Shown: piece after piece, positions 1 to 9,084 of the stretch
How the letters are laid out: each line of letters starts with the position of its first letter
Numbering within the stretch: the first letter of the stretch is position 1
Assembly: GCF_033441515.1 (NCBI RefSeq)
Contig: NZ_JAWQJT010000002.1
Location: 2,046,001-2,110,000 of the forward strand
Direction: 5' to 3'
Source of the DNA: Amycolatopsis solani
Lineage (GTDB): Bacteria > Actinomycetota > Actinomycetes > Mycobacteriales > Pseudonocardiaceae
DNA length: 64,000 nt
Made by a program: the position numbers and the translations under genes
The notes under the pieces: generated by a model
The model's input: the letters and a program-made list of their open reading frames with translations, nothing else
Told to the model about the DNA's origin: nothing
Database searches by the model: none

Positions 1-244
1 GCAGGGCGATCATCTTCGTGCTCGAGTTCCCGATCTCCCTCGTCATCCGGTCGATCAGTTCTCGCCAGGACGGCAGGCTGGAGTTCATCGACACGCCGGC
101 ACCGACGACGACGGTCAACGGTTTCGTGCGGGACCGGACGGTTTCGAACAGTTCGCGCAGGTAAGGCTGGGTATCGAAGCAGAAGATGTCGCCCCGGTCG
201 AACGCGTCGGGGTCGAGCATTTTCGACGGAGCTCCCTCGCTCAT
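1..244 (-). CDS. SIR2-like domain protein, N-terminal part (cut by window edge)
   Basis: An uninterrupted frame runs leftward from an ATG at 244 to the window edge, giving 81 residues. At about residues 44-64 it carries the nucleotide-binding signature VVVGAGVSMNSSLPSW, typical of the SIR2-like family, followed by an amphipathic helix. SIR2-like proteins bind or hydrolyse NAD, and many are effectors of bacterial anti-phage systems; that role is inference here because the rest of the gene is missing. A second ATG at 220, preceded by GGGAG, is an equally plausible start. Its upstream side faces the 3' end of the permease gene at 339, so it begins its own transcript. Confidence 0.7.
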   Translation of the reverse strand, partial: MSEGAPSKMLDPDAFDRGDIFCFDTQPYLRELFETVRSRTKPLTVVVGAGVSMNSSLPSWRELIDRMTREIGNSSTKMIAL

Positions 245-338
245 GCGCAGCCTCGGTGGTCATTGTCGTCCGGATATCGCCTCCGCTAGGTCGTGCAACG
301 CACTGGGCCTGTTACAGGATCCCGTGACGCGCGATTTG

Positions 339-1721
339 TCAGCTATTTGTCCGGGAATGGGGAGCGTCTCCCACCGGCTCGGCCAGCTCCCACCCGCCGC
401 GGCGGCGCAGCACCAGCACGTAGTACGCCACCGCCAGCAGGACGATCCCCGCCGTCACGAGCAGGCTCGGCCGGCCGACCGCCGGGTCCAGGAGGTTCTG
501 GTACACCACGAAAACCAGCACCGCCAGCGCCAGCACCGGGGCCACCGGGAACCACGGCATGCGGTACTGCGCGTGGGCCGTGGCGCCGGTGCGGCGGCCC
601 ACGATCGCGCCCAGGCACAGGGCCGCGTACACCACCACGATCGACGTGCTCGTCACGACCAGCAGCAGCTGCGGGTCCACGAAACACAGCGCCGCCGCCA
701 CGATGCCGGTGCCGGCCGTCGCCACCCACGGGGTGCCGAAGCGGGGGTGGACCGCCGCGAGGGCCCGGTTGACCGCGCCCGGCCAGGCGCGGTCGCGGCC
801 GCTGCTGAAGACCAGGCGGGAGCTGATCAGGACGATCGCCAGGACCGCGTTCACGATCGCGAGCGCCACCGCCAGGCTGAGCACCGTGTCGAGCGTGCCG
901 CCGCCGCGGGCGGTGATGAACGCCGACAGCATGTTCTCCGACCCGAACAGCGCCCCGAGGTCGGGCGCGCCCAGCAGGACCGCGGTCACCGGGACCAGCT
1001 CCGCGACCACCGTGATCGCCAGCGCCAGGAGGATCGCGCGGGCGATGCCGCGGGGCGCGTCCTGGGTCTCCTCGCCGAAGTACACCGCCGAGCCGTAGCC
1101 GTTGTAGGCGAACATCGCCACCGACGTCGCGATCGCGATGGCGCCGATCGTCGCCGGGCCGCCGCCGGCCGCCACCGGGTGGGCGAGCAGGTCGGTGAAC
1201 GGGCGGGCCGGGTGGAGCAGCCCGAGTGCGCTGACCACCACCAGCGCCAGGATCTCGATCGCCAGGAAGACGCCGGTCACCCAGGCGTTCAGCTTGATGT
1301 CGAAGACGCCGACGACGGCGGCCAGCACGCACGTCACCGCGGCGGCCACCGGCCCGGGCAGGCCGGGGAACAGCACGCCCAGGTACGTCCCGACACCGAG
1401 CGCGATCACCGCGACGATGAGCACCTGCGTGATGATCATCAGGCCCAGCACGGCGAAGCCGGGCAGCCGGCCCAGCGTGCGGGCCACGATCGCGTACTCG
1501 CCGCCGGCCACCGGGAACGCCGACGCGAGTTCGGCGTAGACGAACGCCATGAACACGCCGACCACGGCCGCGGCCGCGAAGCTGTAGAAGGCTCCGGTCC
1601 CGGCGCCGGCGAGCACCCCCGGCGCGATGATGAACACCGACGACGCGGGACTGATCGCCGAGAGCGTGATGAGCAGGGTGCCGAGGGTGCGCAGGCCGCG
1701 GCGCAGGGCAGGGGTGGTCAC
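339..1721 (-). CDS. APC-superfamily amino acid/amine permease
   Basis: A 460-residue integral membrane protein with about 12 hydrophobic segments. The first carries the APC-type glycine-rich stretch (SAISPASSVFIIAPG) and is followed by a conserved AGGEYA motif near residue 80. Such proteins import amino acids, polyamines or related amines by cation symport. The GTG at 1721 was chosen because GGAGG lies 8 nt upstream; longer starts upstream have no such site. It is divergent from a TetR regulator (1841) and near a DmpA-type aminopeptidase, suggesting uptake of a peptide or amide whose hydrolysis products feed the cell. The substrate cannot be read from the sequence. Confidence 0.85.
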   Translation of the reverse strand: MTTPALRRGLRTLGTLLITLSAISPASSVFIIAPGVLAGAGTGAFYSFAAAAVVGVFMAFVYAELASAFPVAGGEYAIVARTLGRLPGFAVLGLMIITQVLIVAVIALGVGTYLGVLFPGLPGPVAAAVTCVLAAVVGVFDIKLNAWVTGVFLAIEILALVVVSALGLLHPARPFTDLLAHPVAAGGGPATIGAIAIATSVAMFAYNGYGSAVYFGEETQDAPRGIARAILLALAITVVAELVPVTAVLLGAPDLGALFGSENMLSAFITARGGGTLDTVLSLAVALAIVNAVLAIVLISSRLVFSSGRDRAWPGAVNRALAAVHPRFGTPWVATAGTGIVAAALCFVDPQLLLVVTSTSIVVVYAALCLGAIVGRRTGATAHAQYRMPWFPVAPVLALAVLVFVVYQNLLDPAVGRPSLLVTAGIVLLAVAYYVLVLRRRGGWELAEPVGDAPHSRTNS

Positions 1722-1749
1722 GAGCGGGCCTCCAGTTCTCTGAAGCTCC

Positions 1750-1830
1750 TTCGAAAAACCGAGTGACCCCGGATCAAAGACCTTCAGGCCAGGTCCGTCA
1801 AGCACTTGATTTTTTCGAAGATCGTTCGAA
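1750..1830. promoter_or_regulatory. Divergent promoter region with three TTCGAA boxes
   Basis: The 119-nt gap between the permease and its divergent TetR regulator contains TTCGAA at 1750-1755, 1814-1819 and 1825-1830. The last two are spaced 11 bp centre to centre, one helical turn, which is the layout expected for a dimeric repressor. The TetR product of 1841-2443 is the obvious candidate to bind here and control both directions. This is inferred from position and symmetry only. Confidence 0.5.
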
Positions 1831-1840
1831 CAATGGGCGC

Positions 1841-2443
1841 ATGGCACGACCGAGCAGGGCCCCCGAGCGGCGGGCCGAGCTGATCGCGGTGGCCCGCCGC
1901 GCCGTCGTCGAGCGCGGGGTCCTCAACCTGCGGCTGCGCGACGTCGCCGACGGCGCCGGCCTGTCCTCGGGCTCGGTGCTGTACTACTTCCCCACCCTGA
2001 CCGACCTCCTGCGGGAGGTTCAGCGGGAAGCCGTCGAGCGCTTCTGCACCCAGCGCGAGGACGCCGCCCGGCACGGGACGCCGACGGGGCGACTGCTCGC
2101 CACGATCCGCAGCGGCCTGCCCACCGGGCCGTCCGACGAACTGTGCGTGCTGCTCTACGAACTCGGCACGATCGCCCGCCGCGACCCGGCCTACGCCGCC
2201 CGGCACGTCGCGCTGTACGAGCGCCAGGTGCGGATCTACACCGGGATCCTCGAAGCCGGCGCCGCGACCGGCGAATTCACGCTGACCGCCGAGCCGGTCG
2301 CGATCGCGCGGAACCTCGTCGCGCTCGAGGACGGCTACGGCCTGCACCTGACCCAAGCCGTGCCCAGCGTGGACCGGGCCACCGCCGAAGCGATGCTGCT
2401 TTCGTTCGCCCGCATGGCCTGCACCCGGGAGGACCTCTCATGA
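1841..2443 (+). CDS. TetR-family transcriptional regulator
   Basis: A 200-residue one-component regulator. Residues 10-60 form the TetR DNA-binding domain (ERRAELIAVARRAVVERG, then LRDVADGAGLSSGSVLYYFP); the rest is an all-helical ligand and dimer domain. The ATG at 1841 is preferred over an in-frame start at 1763 because the conserved domain begins about ten residues after it and the upstream stretch overlaps the likely operator. Its stop overlaps the aminopeptidase start (ATGA), so the two are co-translated, and it is divergent from the APC permease. It likely represses both units and senses the transported compound. Confidence 0.85.
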   Translation: MARPSRAPERRAELIAVARRAVVERGVLNLRLRDVADGAGLSSGSVLYYFPTLTDLLREVQREAVERFCTQREDAARHGTPTGRLLATIRSGLPTGPSDELCVLLYELGTIARRDPAYAARHVALYERQVRIYTGILEAGAATGEFTLTAEPVAIARNLVALEDGYGLHLTQAVPSVDRATAEAMLLSFARMACTREDLS

Positions 2444-3507
2444 CCCGGGCCCGCGACCTGGGCATCACGCTGCCCGGCCGGACCGGCACGCACAACGCGC
2501 TCACCGACGTCGCGGGCGTCGAGGTCGGCTACACGACGCTCGTCGAAGGCGACTCGGTGCGCACCGGCGTCACGGCGATCCTGCCCCGCGGCCGCGCGGA
2601 CTTCGCCGTCCCGTGCGCGGCCGGGACGTTCTCCTTGAACGGCAACGGCGAAATGACCGGCACCGCGTGGCTGGCCGAGACCGGGTCGCTGGCCCTGCCG
2701 GTGCTGATCACCAACACCCACGCCGTCGGGCCGTGCCACCGCGGCGTGATCGACTGGGTGGTGCGCGAGCGGCCCGACGTCGCGGCCGAGTGGCTGCTGC
2801 CGGTGGTCGCCGAGACCTGGGACGGCTACCTCAACGACATCAACGCCCCGACGATCCACAGTGGACACGCGGTCGCGGCGCTCGACAGCGCCCGGGGCGG
2901 CGCGCTGGAAGAGGGTTCCGTCGGCGGCGGCACCGGGATGACCTGCTACGGCTTCAAAGGCGGCACCGGCACGGCGTCCCGGCTGGTGGCCCACGGCGCC
3001 GACGAGTACACGGTGGGCGTGCTGGTGCAGGCGAACTTCGGCAGCCGGCGCGAGCTCACGGTCGCCGGCGAGGCCGTCGGCCCGCTCCTCGCGGCGGACG
3101 ACCCGATGGCCCGCTGGTCGCCGGCACCACCCGGCGCGGGCTCGGTGATCGTCGTGCTCGGCACGGACGCGCCCCTGCTGCCGGGTCAGTGCGCGGCGCT
3201 CGCCCGCCGCGTCCCGCTCGGCCTGGCCCGCACGGGCACGACCGGCTCCCACTTCTCGGGCGACCTCTTCCTCGCCTTCAGCACGGCGAACCCCGGCGCG
3301 CTGACGAGCGCTTTCCCGCGCACGGCGGAAGCCGAGTACGAGCACCTGCGGTTCGTGCCGTGGGGCCGGATCGACCCGTTCTTCGAGGCGGTCGTGCAGG
3401 CGGTCGAGGAGGCGGTGCTCAACGCGCTGGTGGCCAACCGGGAGATGACCGGCCACCTCGGGCACCGGGCGCCCGCGTTGCCGGCCGAGCACTGGGCGAA
3501 TCCCTGA
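2440..3507 (+). CDS. P1/S58-family (DmpA/BapA-type) aminopeptidase
   Basis: 355 residues matching the N-terminal-nucleophile peptidases of family S58. In DmpA and BapA the precursor self-cleaves before a serine that becomes the nucleophile. The equivalent here is Gly159-Ser160 in EEGSVGGGTGM, followed by the glycine-rich YGFKGGTGTASR segment. Family members release N-terminal D-, L- or beta-amino acids from small peptides and amides; which one is not decidable. No signal peptide is visible, so it acts in the cytoplasm. It is translationally coupled to the upstream TetR gene and close to an APC permease, which points to import and cleavage of a small amide or peptide. Confidence 0.85.
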   Translation: MTRARDLGITLPGRTGTHNALTDVAGVEVGYTTLVEGDSVRTGVTAILPRGRADFAVPCAAGTFSLNGNGEMTGTAWLAETGSLALPVLITNTHAVGPCHRGVIDWVVRERPDVAAEWLLPVVAETWDGYLNDINAPTIHSGHAVAALDSARGGALEEGSVGGGTGMTCYGFKGGTGTASRLVAHGADEYTVGVLVQANFGSRRELTVAGEAVGPLLAADDPMARWSPAPPGAGSVIVVLGTDAPLLPGQCAALARRVPLGLARTGTTGSHFSGDLFLAFSTANPGALTSAFPRTAEAEYEHLRFVPWGRIDPFFEAVVQAVEEAVLNALVANREMTGHLGHRAPALPAEHWANP

Positions 3508-3539
3508 CGGGGCCGGTCTCGGTGATCACCCCGATGTCC

Positions 3540-3554
3540 GACGGCGAAGCCGTC
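3540..3554. terminator. Small hairpin after the aminopeptidase gene
   Basis: A perfect 6-bp GACGGC/GCCGTC stem with a GAA loop lies 33 nt after the aminopeptidase stop and 14 nt before the next start. There is no T-run, as is usual in high-GC actinobacteria. It may be a weak terminator, or part of the leader of the following secreted hydrolase. Confidence 0.3.
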
Positions 3555-3568
3555 AATACGGTCGAGTC

Positions 3569-4672
3569 ATGCGAAAAATCCTCGCCGCCGGACTCACCGG
3601 CGCCCTCCTCCTGACCACCGTCCCCGCCGCCGCGGCCGCCACCCCGCTCCGGCTGCCCGCGCCCACCGGACCGTACGCCGTCGGCACCACCGACCTGCAC
3701 CTCGTCGACCACGCCCGGCCGGACCCGTGGGTCGCGGGCACGACGCGGGAGCTGATGGTCACCGTCCGGTACCCGGCGCGGCCCGGCGGCTCCCCGGCGC
3801 CCTACCTCACGCCGGGCGCCGCCGGGCCGGTCGCCGAGGAAGACGCGCGCCAGCTGAGCATCTCCGCGGACCGGCTCGGCTACACCTTCCCCACGCACGC
3901 CCGCGCCGGTGCTCCCGCGGCCGGCGGGAAGCGGCCCGTCGTGCTCTATTCGCCCGGCGCGAAGTACCCGCGTTCGGTCGGGACGGCCCTGCTGGAACAG
4001 CTCACCAGCGAGGGCTACGTGACGGTCGCGATCGACCACACCCACGAACCGGCGGCGGTGGAGTTCCCCGGCGGCCGCGTGGAACGGCGGGCCCTGCCGT
4101 CGGGCCCGGACGTCGGCAAGCAGCTCATCGCCACCCGGGTGGCCGACACGCGGTTCGTCCTCGACGCGCTGGAAACCGTGGCCCGGGGCGGGAACCCGGA
4201 CGCGGAGCAGCGCGCGCTCCCGGTGGGGCTGTCCCCGGACCTCTCGCGGGCCGGCATGTTCGGCCACTCCGCCGGCGGGTTCACCACCGGCGAGACCATG
4301 GTGGCCGACCGGCGCCTCGCCGCGGGCGCCGACCTCGACGGCAGCATGGCCTACTCCCAGTCCGCCCGCGACTTCGGCCGGATCGCCACCGAGGGACTCG
4401 ACCGGCCGTTCCTCCTGATGAGCGCGGGTGACCACAGCGCCGCGTCCGACGGTTCCTGGCAGGAATTCCTGAGCCACCAGCGCGGACCGGTCCGCGAAGT
4501 CCGCCTGCCCGACGGCGAGCACTTCAGCTTCACCGACTACCAGGTGCTCCTCCCCCAGCTCGGGCTCGACCCGGCGGCGATCGCGCCGTTCATCGGCACC
4601 ACGGACCCCGCCCGCAGCCTGGCCACCCAGCGCGCGTGCCTGAGTGCCTTCTTCGCGCGCCACCTCCGCTAG
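3569..4672 (+). CDS. Secreted alpha/beta hydrolase (PAF-acetylhydrolase/dienelactone-hydrolase-like)
   Basis: 367 residues beginning with a classical signal peptide (MRKILAAGLTGALLLTTVPAAAAA), so the enzyme is exported. The body is an alpha/beta hydrolase with the nucleophile elbow FGHSAGG (Ser234), a later acid region, and a C-terminal DGEHFSF that supplies the likely catalytic His. The pattern resembles bacterial platelet-activating-factor acetylhydrolase-like esterases and polyester hydrolases. It is a single gene, convergent with and directly abutting the glycosidase gene (stop at 4673). The natural ester substrate is unknown. Confidence 0.8.
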   Translation: MRKILAAGLTGALLLTTVPAAAAATPLRLPAPTGPYAVGTTDLHLVDHARPDPWVAGTTRELMVTVRYPARPGGSPAPYLTPGAAGPVAEEDARQLSISADRLGYTFPTHARAGAPAAGGKRPVVLYSPGAKYPRSVGTALLEQLTSEGYVTVAIDHTHEPAAVEFPGGRVERRALPSGPDVGKQLIATRVADTRFVLDALETVARGGNPDAEQRALPVGLSPDLSRAGMFGHSAGGFTTGETMVADRRLAAGADLDGSMAYSQSARDFGRIATEGLDRPFLLMSAGDHSAASDGSWQEFLSHQRGPVREVRLPDGEHFSFTDYQVLLPQLGLDPAAIAPFIGTTDPARSLATQRACLSAFFARHLR

Positions 4673-6352
4673 TCAGGTGAGCTGCAGGTAGTCGAGTTCG
4701 GCGTAGCCGGTGCCGCCGGTGAACGACGGCGCTCCCTTCGCCAGCCGGATCACGTTGTAGCCCGCGTGCAGGTTCACCGACGTCGAGACGGTGCCGAACC
4801 GGCCCCAGCCGGCGGTCGGCGGGTAGCTCACCGCCGACCAGGCGCCGCCGTTGTACGCCAGCCCCTGGGTCGAAGTGGCCCCGGTGCCGTTGGCGTAGCC
4901 GATGGTCATCGTGTACACCCGCGCACCCGGCACGTTCACGACGAAGTCGAGGTAGCTGTCGGTGCGCGGGTCCCCGGCGTTGTCGATGCGGCCGACGTAC
5001 CCGCCGTTGGACGCCGTGGCGCTCGACAGCCGCTGTGCGCGGAAGACCGACGCGTTCTCCGCCTCGTACCGCTGCTGGTAGGCGGGCACCCCGCTCGCCG
5101 GCTCGACCACCAGGTGGTACGCGCTCGTCGCGGACATGTTCGGCACCGGCACGGTGAGCTGTCCATTCGAGACGGTGTACGTCGACGTCGAAAGCACGGT
5201 GGGCGCGGGAACCGCGGTGAACCGGCCCGACGACGGCGTCGACTCCAGGGTGACGCGGACCGTGCCGCTCAGCCCGGTGACCCGCACCGAGTTGCTGCCC
5301 GCCTCGTCGCCGAACACGACGTCGACGCGCTGCCGGGTGGGGTCGTAGGCGGCGAAACCGTCCAATCCGGACTGGGCGGGCGGCGTGGTCGTCACCATCG
5401 AACCCGCCATGTCGCCGTACCACTTGTACAGCCACCACGTCCCGGTCGGCTGGGTGTTGTTCACGACCAGGCCGTTCACGGTCCCGTACTCGTACCAGAA
5501 CGCCCGGTCGGCGCCCGCCACGCCGGCGCGTTCCAGTTTGGAAACGTAGTTCGCCACCCGCCCGGGCACGTCGACCTCGTCGGTCCAGGCGTACTCGTTG
5601 ATGAAGATCGGCCGCGCGCCGATCCCCAGCGACGACTCCAGGGCGCGGTAGGCGGCGACGTCCGCGGCGATCGAAGCGCTGCTGTGGCCCAGCTCGTGCC
5701 AGACGACGACGTCCGGGACGGTGTTCGTGCTCTTCGCGGCGGTCAGGAAGGTCCGCATCCGGTCGGTGTTCCAGCTCGCGTAGCCGGGTCCGGCGACCGG
5801 GGTGACGGTGTCGCGGGTCCGGATCCGCTGGACCGTCCGCGCCCACCCGGCGGTGAAGTCACCGGCCGCGGCGGTGTTCCAGGTGCCGTCCGGTTCGTTC
5901 CAGATCTCCCACGCGGCCACGTTGCTCACCGACGTCGCGGCCAGCCGCCGCGAGACCATCGTGTCCACTTTGGCCAGCCAGTCGTCCCAGCTCACCCACT
6001 TGTAGGGGAAATCGGGGTAGCTGTCCGGCATCCGGATGACCTGGGCGGCGCCGACGCGGTCGGCCTGGGGCGCGATCTTCAGCGCGTCCCCGCCGGGCGG
6101 CTGGCCGTTGGGCTTCTGCCCGACGCCCGGCGGTGGCTGGGTGAGGGTGTTCAGCTTGAGCGGCAGCAGCGTCGAGTCGGCCGGCCGGCCGTTCTCGGCC
6201 AGCGCGTACAGGCCGCCCGCGGCGGCGTGGGTGACGGGCCGGAACGGCGCCGCGGCGTTGACGACGAGGGTGTGGCCGGCGGCTTGCGCCGGGGCCACCG
6301 CGAGCGCGGCCAGTACGACGACCGCCGCGGCGAGCACGGGAGTTCGGGACAT
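4673..6352 (-). CDS. Secreted clan GH-A glycoside hydrolase with C-terminal CBM
   Basis: 559 residues: signal peptide at 1-24 (ending AAPAQAAG), then a TIM-barrel-type catalytic part with WEIWNEPDG holding the putative acid/base Glu153 and FINEYAW holding the putative nucleophile Glu253. This Glu pair fits clan GH-A, GH39-like in appearance. From about residue 425 (RYEAENAS) to the end lies a CBM6/CBM35-like beta-sandwich. It is the last gene of the leftward sugar operon, 24 nt after the GH127 gene. A secreted glycosidase followed by a binding-protein transporter and an intracellular arabinofuranosidase suggests it releases arabinose-containing oligosaccharides outside the cell. Substrate is inferred from context. 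Confidence 0.75.
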   Translation of the reverse strand: MSRTPVLAAAVVVLAALAVAPAQAAGHTLVVNAAAPFRPVTHAAAGGLYALAENGRPADSTLLPLKLNTLTQPPPGVGQKPNGQPPGGDALKIAPQADRVGAAQVIRMPDSYPDFPYKWVSWDDWLAKVDTMVSRRLAATSVSNVAAWEIWNEPDGTWNTAAAGDFTAGWARTVQRIRTRDTVTPVAGPGYASWNTDRMRTFLTAAKSTNTVPDVVVWHELGHSSASIAADVAAYRALESSLGIGARPIFINEYAWTDEVDVPGRVANYVSKLERAGVAGADRAFWYEYGTVNGLVVNNTQPTGTWWLYKWYGDMAGSMVTTTPPAQSGLDGFAAYDPTRQRVDVVFGDEAGSNSVRVTGLSGTVRVTLESTPSSGRFTAVPAPTVLSTSTYTVSNGQLTVPVPNMSATSAYHLVVEPASGVPAYQQRYEAENASVFRAQRLSSATASNGGYVGRIDNAGDPRTDSYLDFVVNVPGARVYTMTIGYANGTGATSTQGLAYNGGAWSAVSYPPTAGWGRFGTVSTSVNLHAGYNVIRLAKGAPSFTGGTGYAELDYLQLT

Positions 6353-6376
6353 CGGGCACCTCGATCCTTGACGGGG

Positions 6377-8257
6377 TCACCGGGCGACCGGGAGCCAGAC
6401 CCGCATCGGGCCGGGTTCCCGGTTGCCCCACAGGAAATACGGGATGGCGGTCAGCTCGATCGGTTCGCCGTGCGGCTCCTCGGCCTCGGCGGGGTACAGC
6501 TCGTCCGACGCGGGTGTCTCGACCCGCCCGCGCGCCGCGAGGGTCACCGGCACGTCCGGCAGCCGCCCGGCGACCAGCGGCGCGCCGACGTCGAGCCGGA
6601 CGTCCTCCAGGGTCACCCCGGCCGGCAGGTCGGCCTGCTCCAGGCAGTAGACGAGCGGGCCGCGCGTCACGGCGACGCAGCCGCGCACGGCGTCGATCCG
6701 GGGGTGCGGCCGCACCAGACGGGCGGGCATCGGGAGATCGAGGACCACCGTGGCTCCGGCCGTCCAGTCCCGGCGCACCGCGGCGTAGCCGTCGTGAACT
6801 TCCGCGGGCACGCCGTCGACCAGCGCCCCGGCCGCCCAGCCCGGGATCCGCAGGCTCAGCGTGAGCGCGGCGTCCGTGGTCACGGAGATCTCGACCCGGC
6901 CGTCCCACGGGTACCCGGTGCGCGTGACGACCCGGACTTCGGCACCGTCCACAGTGGTCTGGAGCGTGCCGTCGGCGTAGAGGTGCACCTGGAGCCCGCC
7001 CGGGTCGGTCGTGGCGACGTAGCCGGACAGCGACGCGACGAGCCGGGCGAGGTTGGGCGGGCAGCAGGCGCACGAATACCACGGGAGCCGGTGCGACGGT
7101 GCGTCCTCGTGCGAACCGTCGTGGCCGGTCCGCAGGTGCAGCGGGTTGGCGTAGAAGAAGTGCGTGCCGTCGAGCGCGGTCGAGCCCGCGATCGCGTTGT
7201 ACAGCACGCGTTCCATCTCGTCGGCGTACTTGCCCTCACCGGTGGCCAGCAGCAGGCGCCAGTTCCAGTGGAAGCTCGCGATCGCCGCGCACGTCTCGCC
7301 GTACGCGCGGTCGGGCGGCAGCTCGTACGGGTCGCCGAACGCCTCGTCGCGATGGCGGGAGCCCTGGGCGCCGGTGAGGTAGGTCCTGGTGCCGAACGCG
7401 TCGGCCCAGAGCCGCCGGGCGGCGTCGAGCAGCTCGTCGTCGCGGGTCTCGACGGCGACATCCACGACCCCGGCGAGCAGGTACAGCTGGCGCACCACGT
7501 GCCCGGCGACCTCGCCGGCGGTCCGGACCGGCTCGTGGTCCTGCAGGTACCGCGAGCCGAACCGCCCGCCGTCGAGCAGGCCGTGGCCGCGCAGGTCGAG
7601 GAATCGTTTCGCCAGGTCGAGGTAGGGCCGGTGGCCGGTCACCCGGTACAGCTCGACCAGTGCCGTCTCGATCTCCGGGTGCCCGTCGACGTCGTCCACC
7701 CGCGAAAACCGCTCGACGATCAGGTCCGCGAACCGGCGGGCGACCGTGACCAGCTGTGCGCCCACCCCGGCCCGCGCGGCGGCGACGGCGGCCTGGATCA
7801 GGTGGCCCGCGCAGTACAGCTCGTGGCTCCAGTGCAGCTCCCGCCACCGCAGCTCCGGCTTCACGACGGTGAAGTACGAGTTGAGGTACCCGTCGTCCCC
7901 CTGCGCCTTGGCCACCAGCGCGGCGGTCGTCTCGAGGAACGCGCGCAGCTCGGCGTCGTCCGGGGTCCGCCCCAGCTGCCAGGCCGCGGCTTCCAGGGTC
8001 TTGTAGACGTCGCTGTCGGCGAACCACATGTTCCGGTGGTCGCCGTCGGCTTCGCCGGTGACCCGCCGGAAGTTGTCCAGCGCGCCCGCGGCTTCGAGCT
8101 GCTCGGCGCAGTGCGGCAGCGTCCGCGTCGCGGTGCGCTCCTGCCAGCCGCCGAGCAGGCTGCCTGGCGAAAAGGTGACGGCACCGAGGAAGAGCGGCCG
8201 CAGGGTGGCCGTCGCGGCGGACGTCGGGTGGACGGGGCCGAGGATGCGTTCGGTCAT
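6377..8257 (-). CDS. GH127 beta-L-arabinofuranosidase
   Basis: 626 residues, close to the usual length of family GH127 (former DUF1680), with no signal peptide, so cytoplasmic. The cysteine-zinc centre known from Bifidobacterium HypBA1 is complete: the E-x-C pair is Glu321 and Cys323 (GETCAA), and the CC pair is Cys398-Cys399 in YSCACCPPN. The family removes terminal beta-L-arabinofuranose with cysteine as nucleophile. It is co-transcribed with a sugar ABC importer (29 nt after the second permease) and a secreted glycosidase, a coherent arabino-oligosaccharide module. Confidence 0.88.
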   Translation of the reverse strand: MTERILGPVHPTSAATATLRPLFLGAVTFSPGSLLGGWQERTATRTLPHCAEQLEAAGALDNFRRVTGEADGDHRNMWFADSDVYKTLEAAAWQLGRTPDDAELRAFLETTAALVAKAQGDDGYLNSYFTVVKPELRWRELHWSHELYCAGHLIQAAVAAARAGVGAQLVTVARRFADLIVERFSRVDDVDGHPEIETALVELYRVTGHRPYLDLAKRFLDLRGHGLLDGGRFGSRYLQDHEPVRTAGEVAGHVVRQLYLLAGVVDVAVETRDDELLDAARRLWADAFGTRTYLTGAQGSRHRDEAFGDPYELPPDRAYGETCAAIASFHWNWRLLLATGEGKYADEMERVLYNAIAGSTALDGTHFFYANPLHLRTGHDGSHEDAPSHRLPWYSCACCPPNLARLVASLSGYVATTDPGGLQVHLYADGTLQTTVDGAEVRVVTRTGYPWDGRVEISVTTDAALTLSLRIPGWAAGALVDGVPAEVHDGYAAVRRDWTAGATVVLDLPMPARLVRPHPRIDAVRGCVAVTRGPLVYCLEQADLPAGVTLEDVRLDVGAPLVAGRLPDVPVTLAARGRVETPASDELYPAEAEEPHGEPIELTAIPYFLWGNREPGPMRVWLPVAR

Positions 8258-8286
8258 CGAGTGCTCCTGTCACGCCGTGGGATGGC

Positions 8287-9084
8287 TCAGCCCTTGAGGG
8301 CTCCCGAGGTGAAGCCGCGGACGTAGTACCGCTGCAGGACGAGGAAGACCGCCACGCACGGCAGGGCGGAGACCACCACTCCCGCCTGCAGGGCCCCGAA
8401 GTCGACCGAGCCGAGGCTGCCGGACTGGAGGTTGAACAGCGCGACCGGCAGGGTGAACTTCTCCCCGTCGGTGAGGAAGATCAGCGGCGCGACGAACTCG
8501 TTCCACGCCGCCAGGAACGAGAACAACGCGATGGTGACGATGCCGGGGAGCACCCCGCGCAGCAGCACCCGCCACAGCGCGCCGCCGACCGAGCAGCCGT
8601 CGATCAGCGCGGCCTCCTCGAGCTCGATCGGCAGCGCCTCGAAGGAGTTGCGCATCATGAACAGCCCGAACGGCAGCTGCAGCACGGCCAGCACCAGCCC
8701 GAGCCCGAGCAGCGAGTTCTGCAGGCCGAGCCACCCGAGCAGGAGGTACAGCGGCACCAGGATCGTCGTGTAGGGCACCATCAGGATGGCGAGGGTGACC
8801 AGGAAGAGCAGGTTGCGCCCGGGGAACGCGACGCGGGCCATCGCGTAGCCGCCGAGCGTGGTCGTCACGACGGTGACGCCCACCGCGACGAGGGCGACCA
8901 CCGTCGTGTTGAGCAGGTAGGTGCCGAGGCCGCTGCCATAATCGGCGAGCCGCCGGTAGTTGCCGGTCCCGGAGTCGCCGGCCTGCCGCCCGGTGAGCGA
9001 CGAGTGGAGCGTCCACAGCAGCGGCAGCAGGAACAGCACGGCCAGCGCCGCGCTCGTGACGTGCCGTCCCGCGCCCCGGATCAC
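8287..9084 (-). CDS. Carbohydrate ABC transporter permease, MalG type
   Basis: 265 residues, about six membrane helices, with the cytoplasmic EAA loop EEAALIDGCSVGGALWRVLL that docks the ATPase. The GTG at 9084 overlaps the stop of the MalF-type gene (GTGA) and has GGGAGG upstream, so the two permeases are made in equal amounts. No ATP-binding subunit is encoded in the operon; actinobacterial CUT1 importers commonly share one ATPase (MsiK) encoded elsewhere. It imports the oligosaccharide handled by the downstream GH127 enzyme. Confidence 0.88.
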   Translation of the reverse strand: MIRGAGRHVTSAALAVLFLLPLLWTLHSSLTGRQAGDSGTGNYRRLADYGSGLGTYLLNTTVVALVAVGVTVVTTTLGGYAMARVAFPGRNLLFLVTLAILMVPYTTILVPLYLLLGWLGLQNSLLGLGLVLAVLQLPFGLFMMRNSFEALPIELEEAALIDGCSVGGALWRVLLRGVLPGIVTIALFSFLAAWNEFVAPLIFLTDGEKFTLPVALFNLQSGSLGSVDFGALQAGVVVSALPCVAVFLVLQRYYVRGFTSGALKG

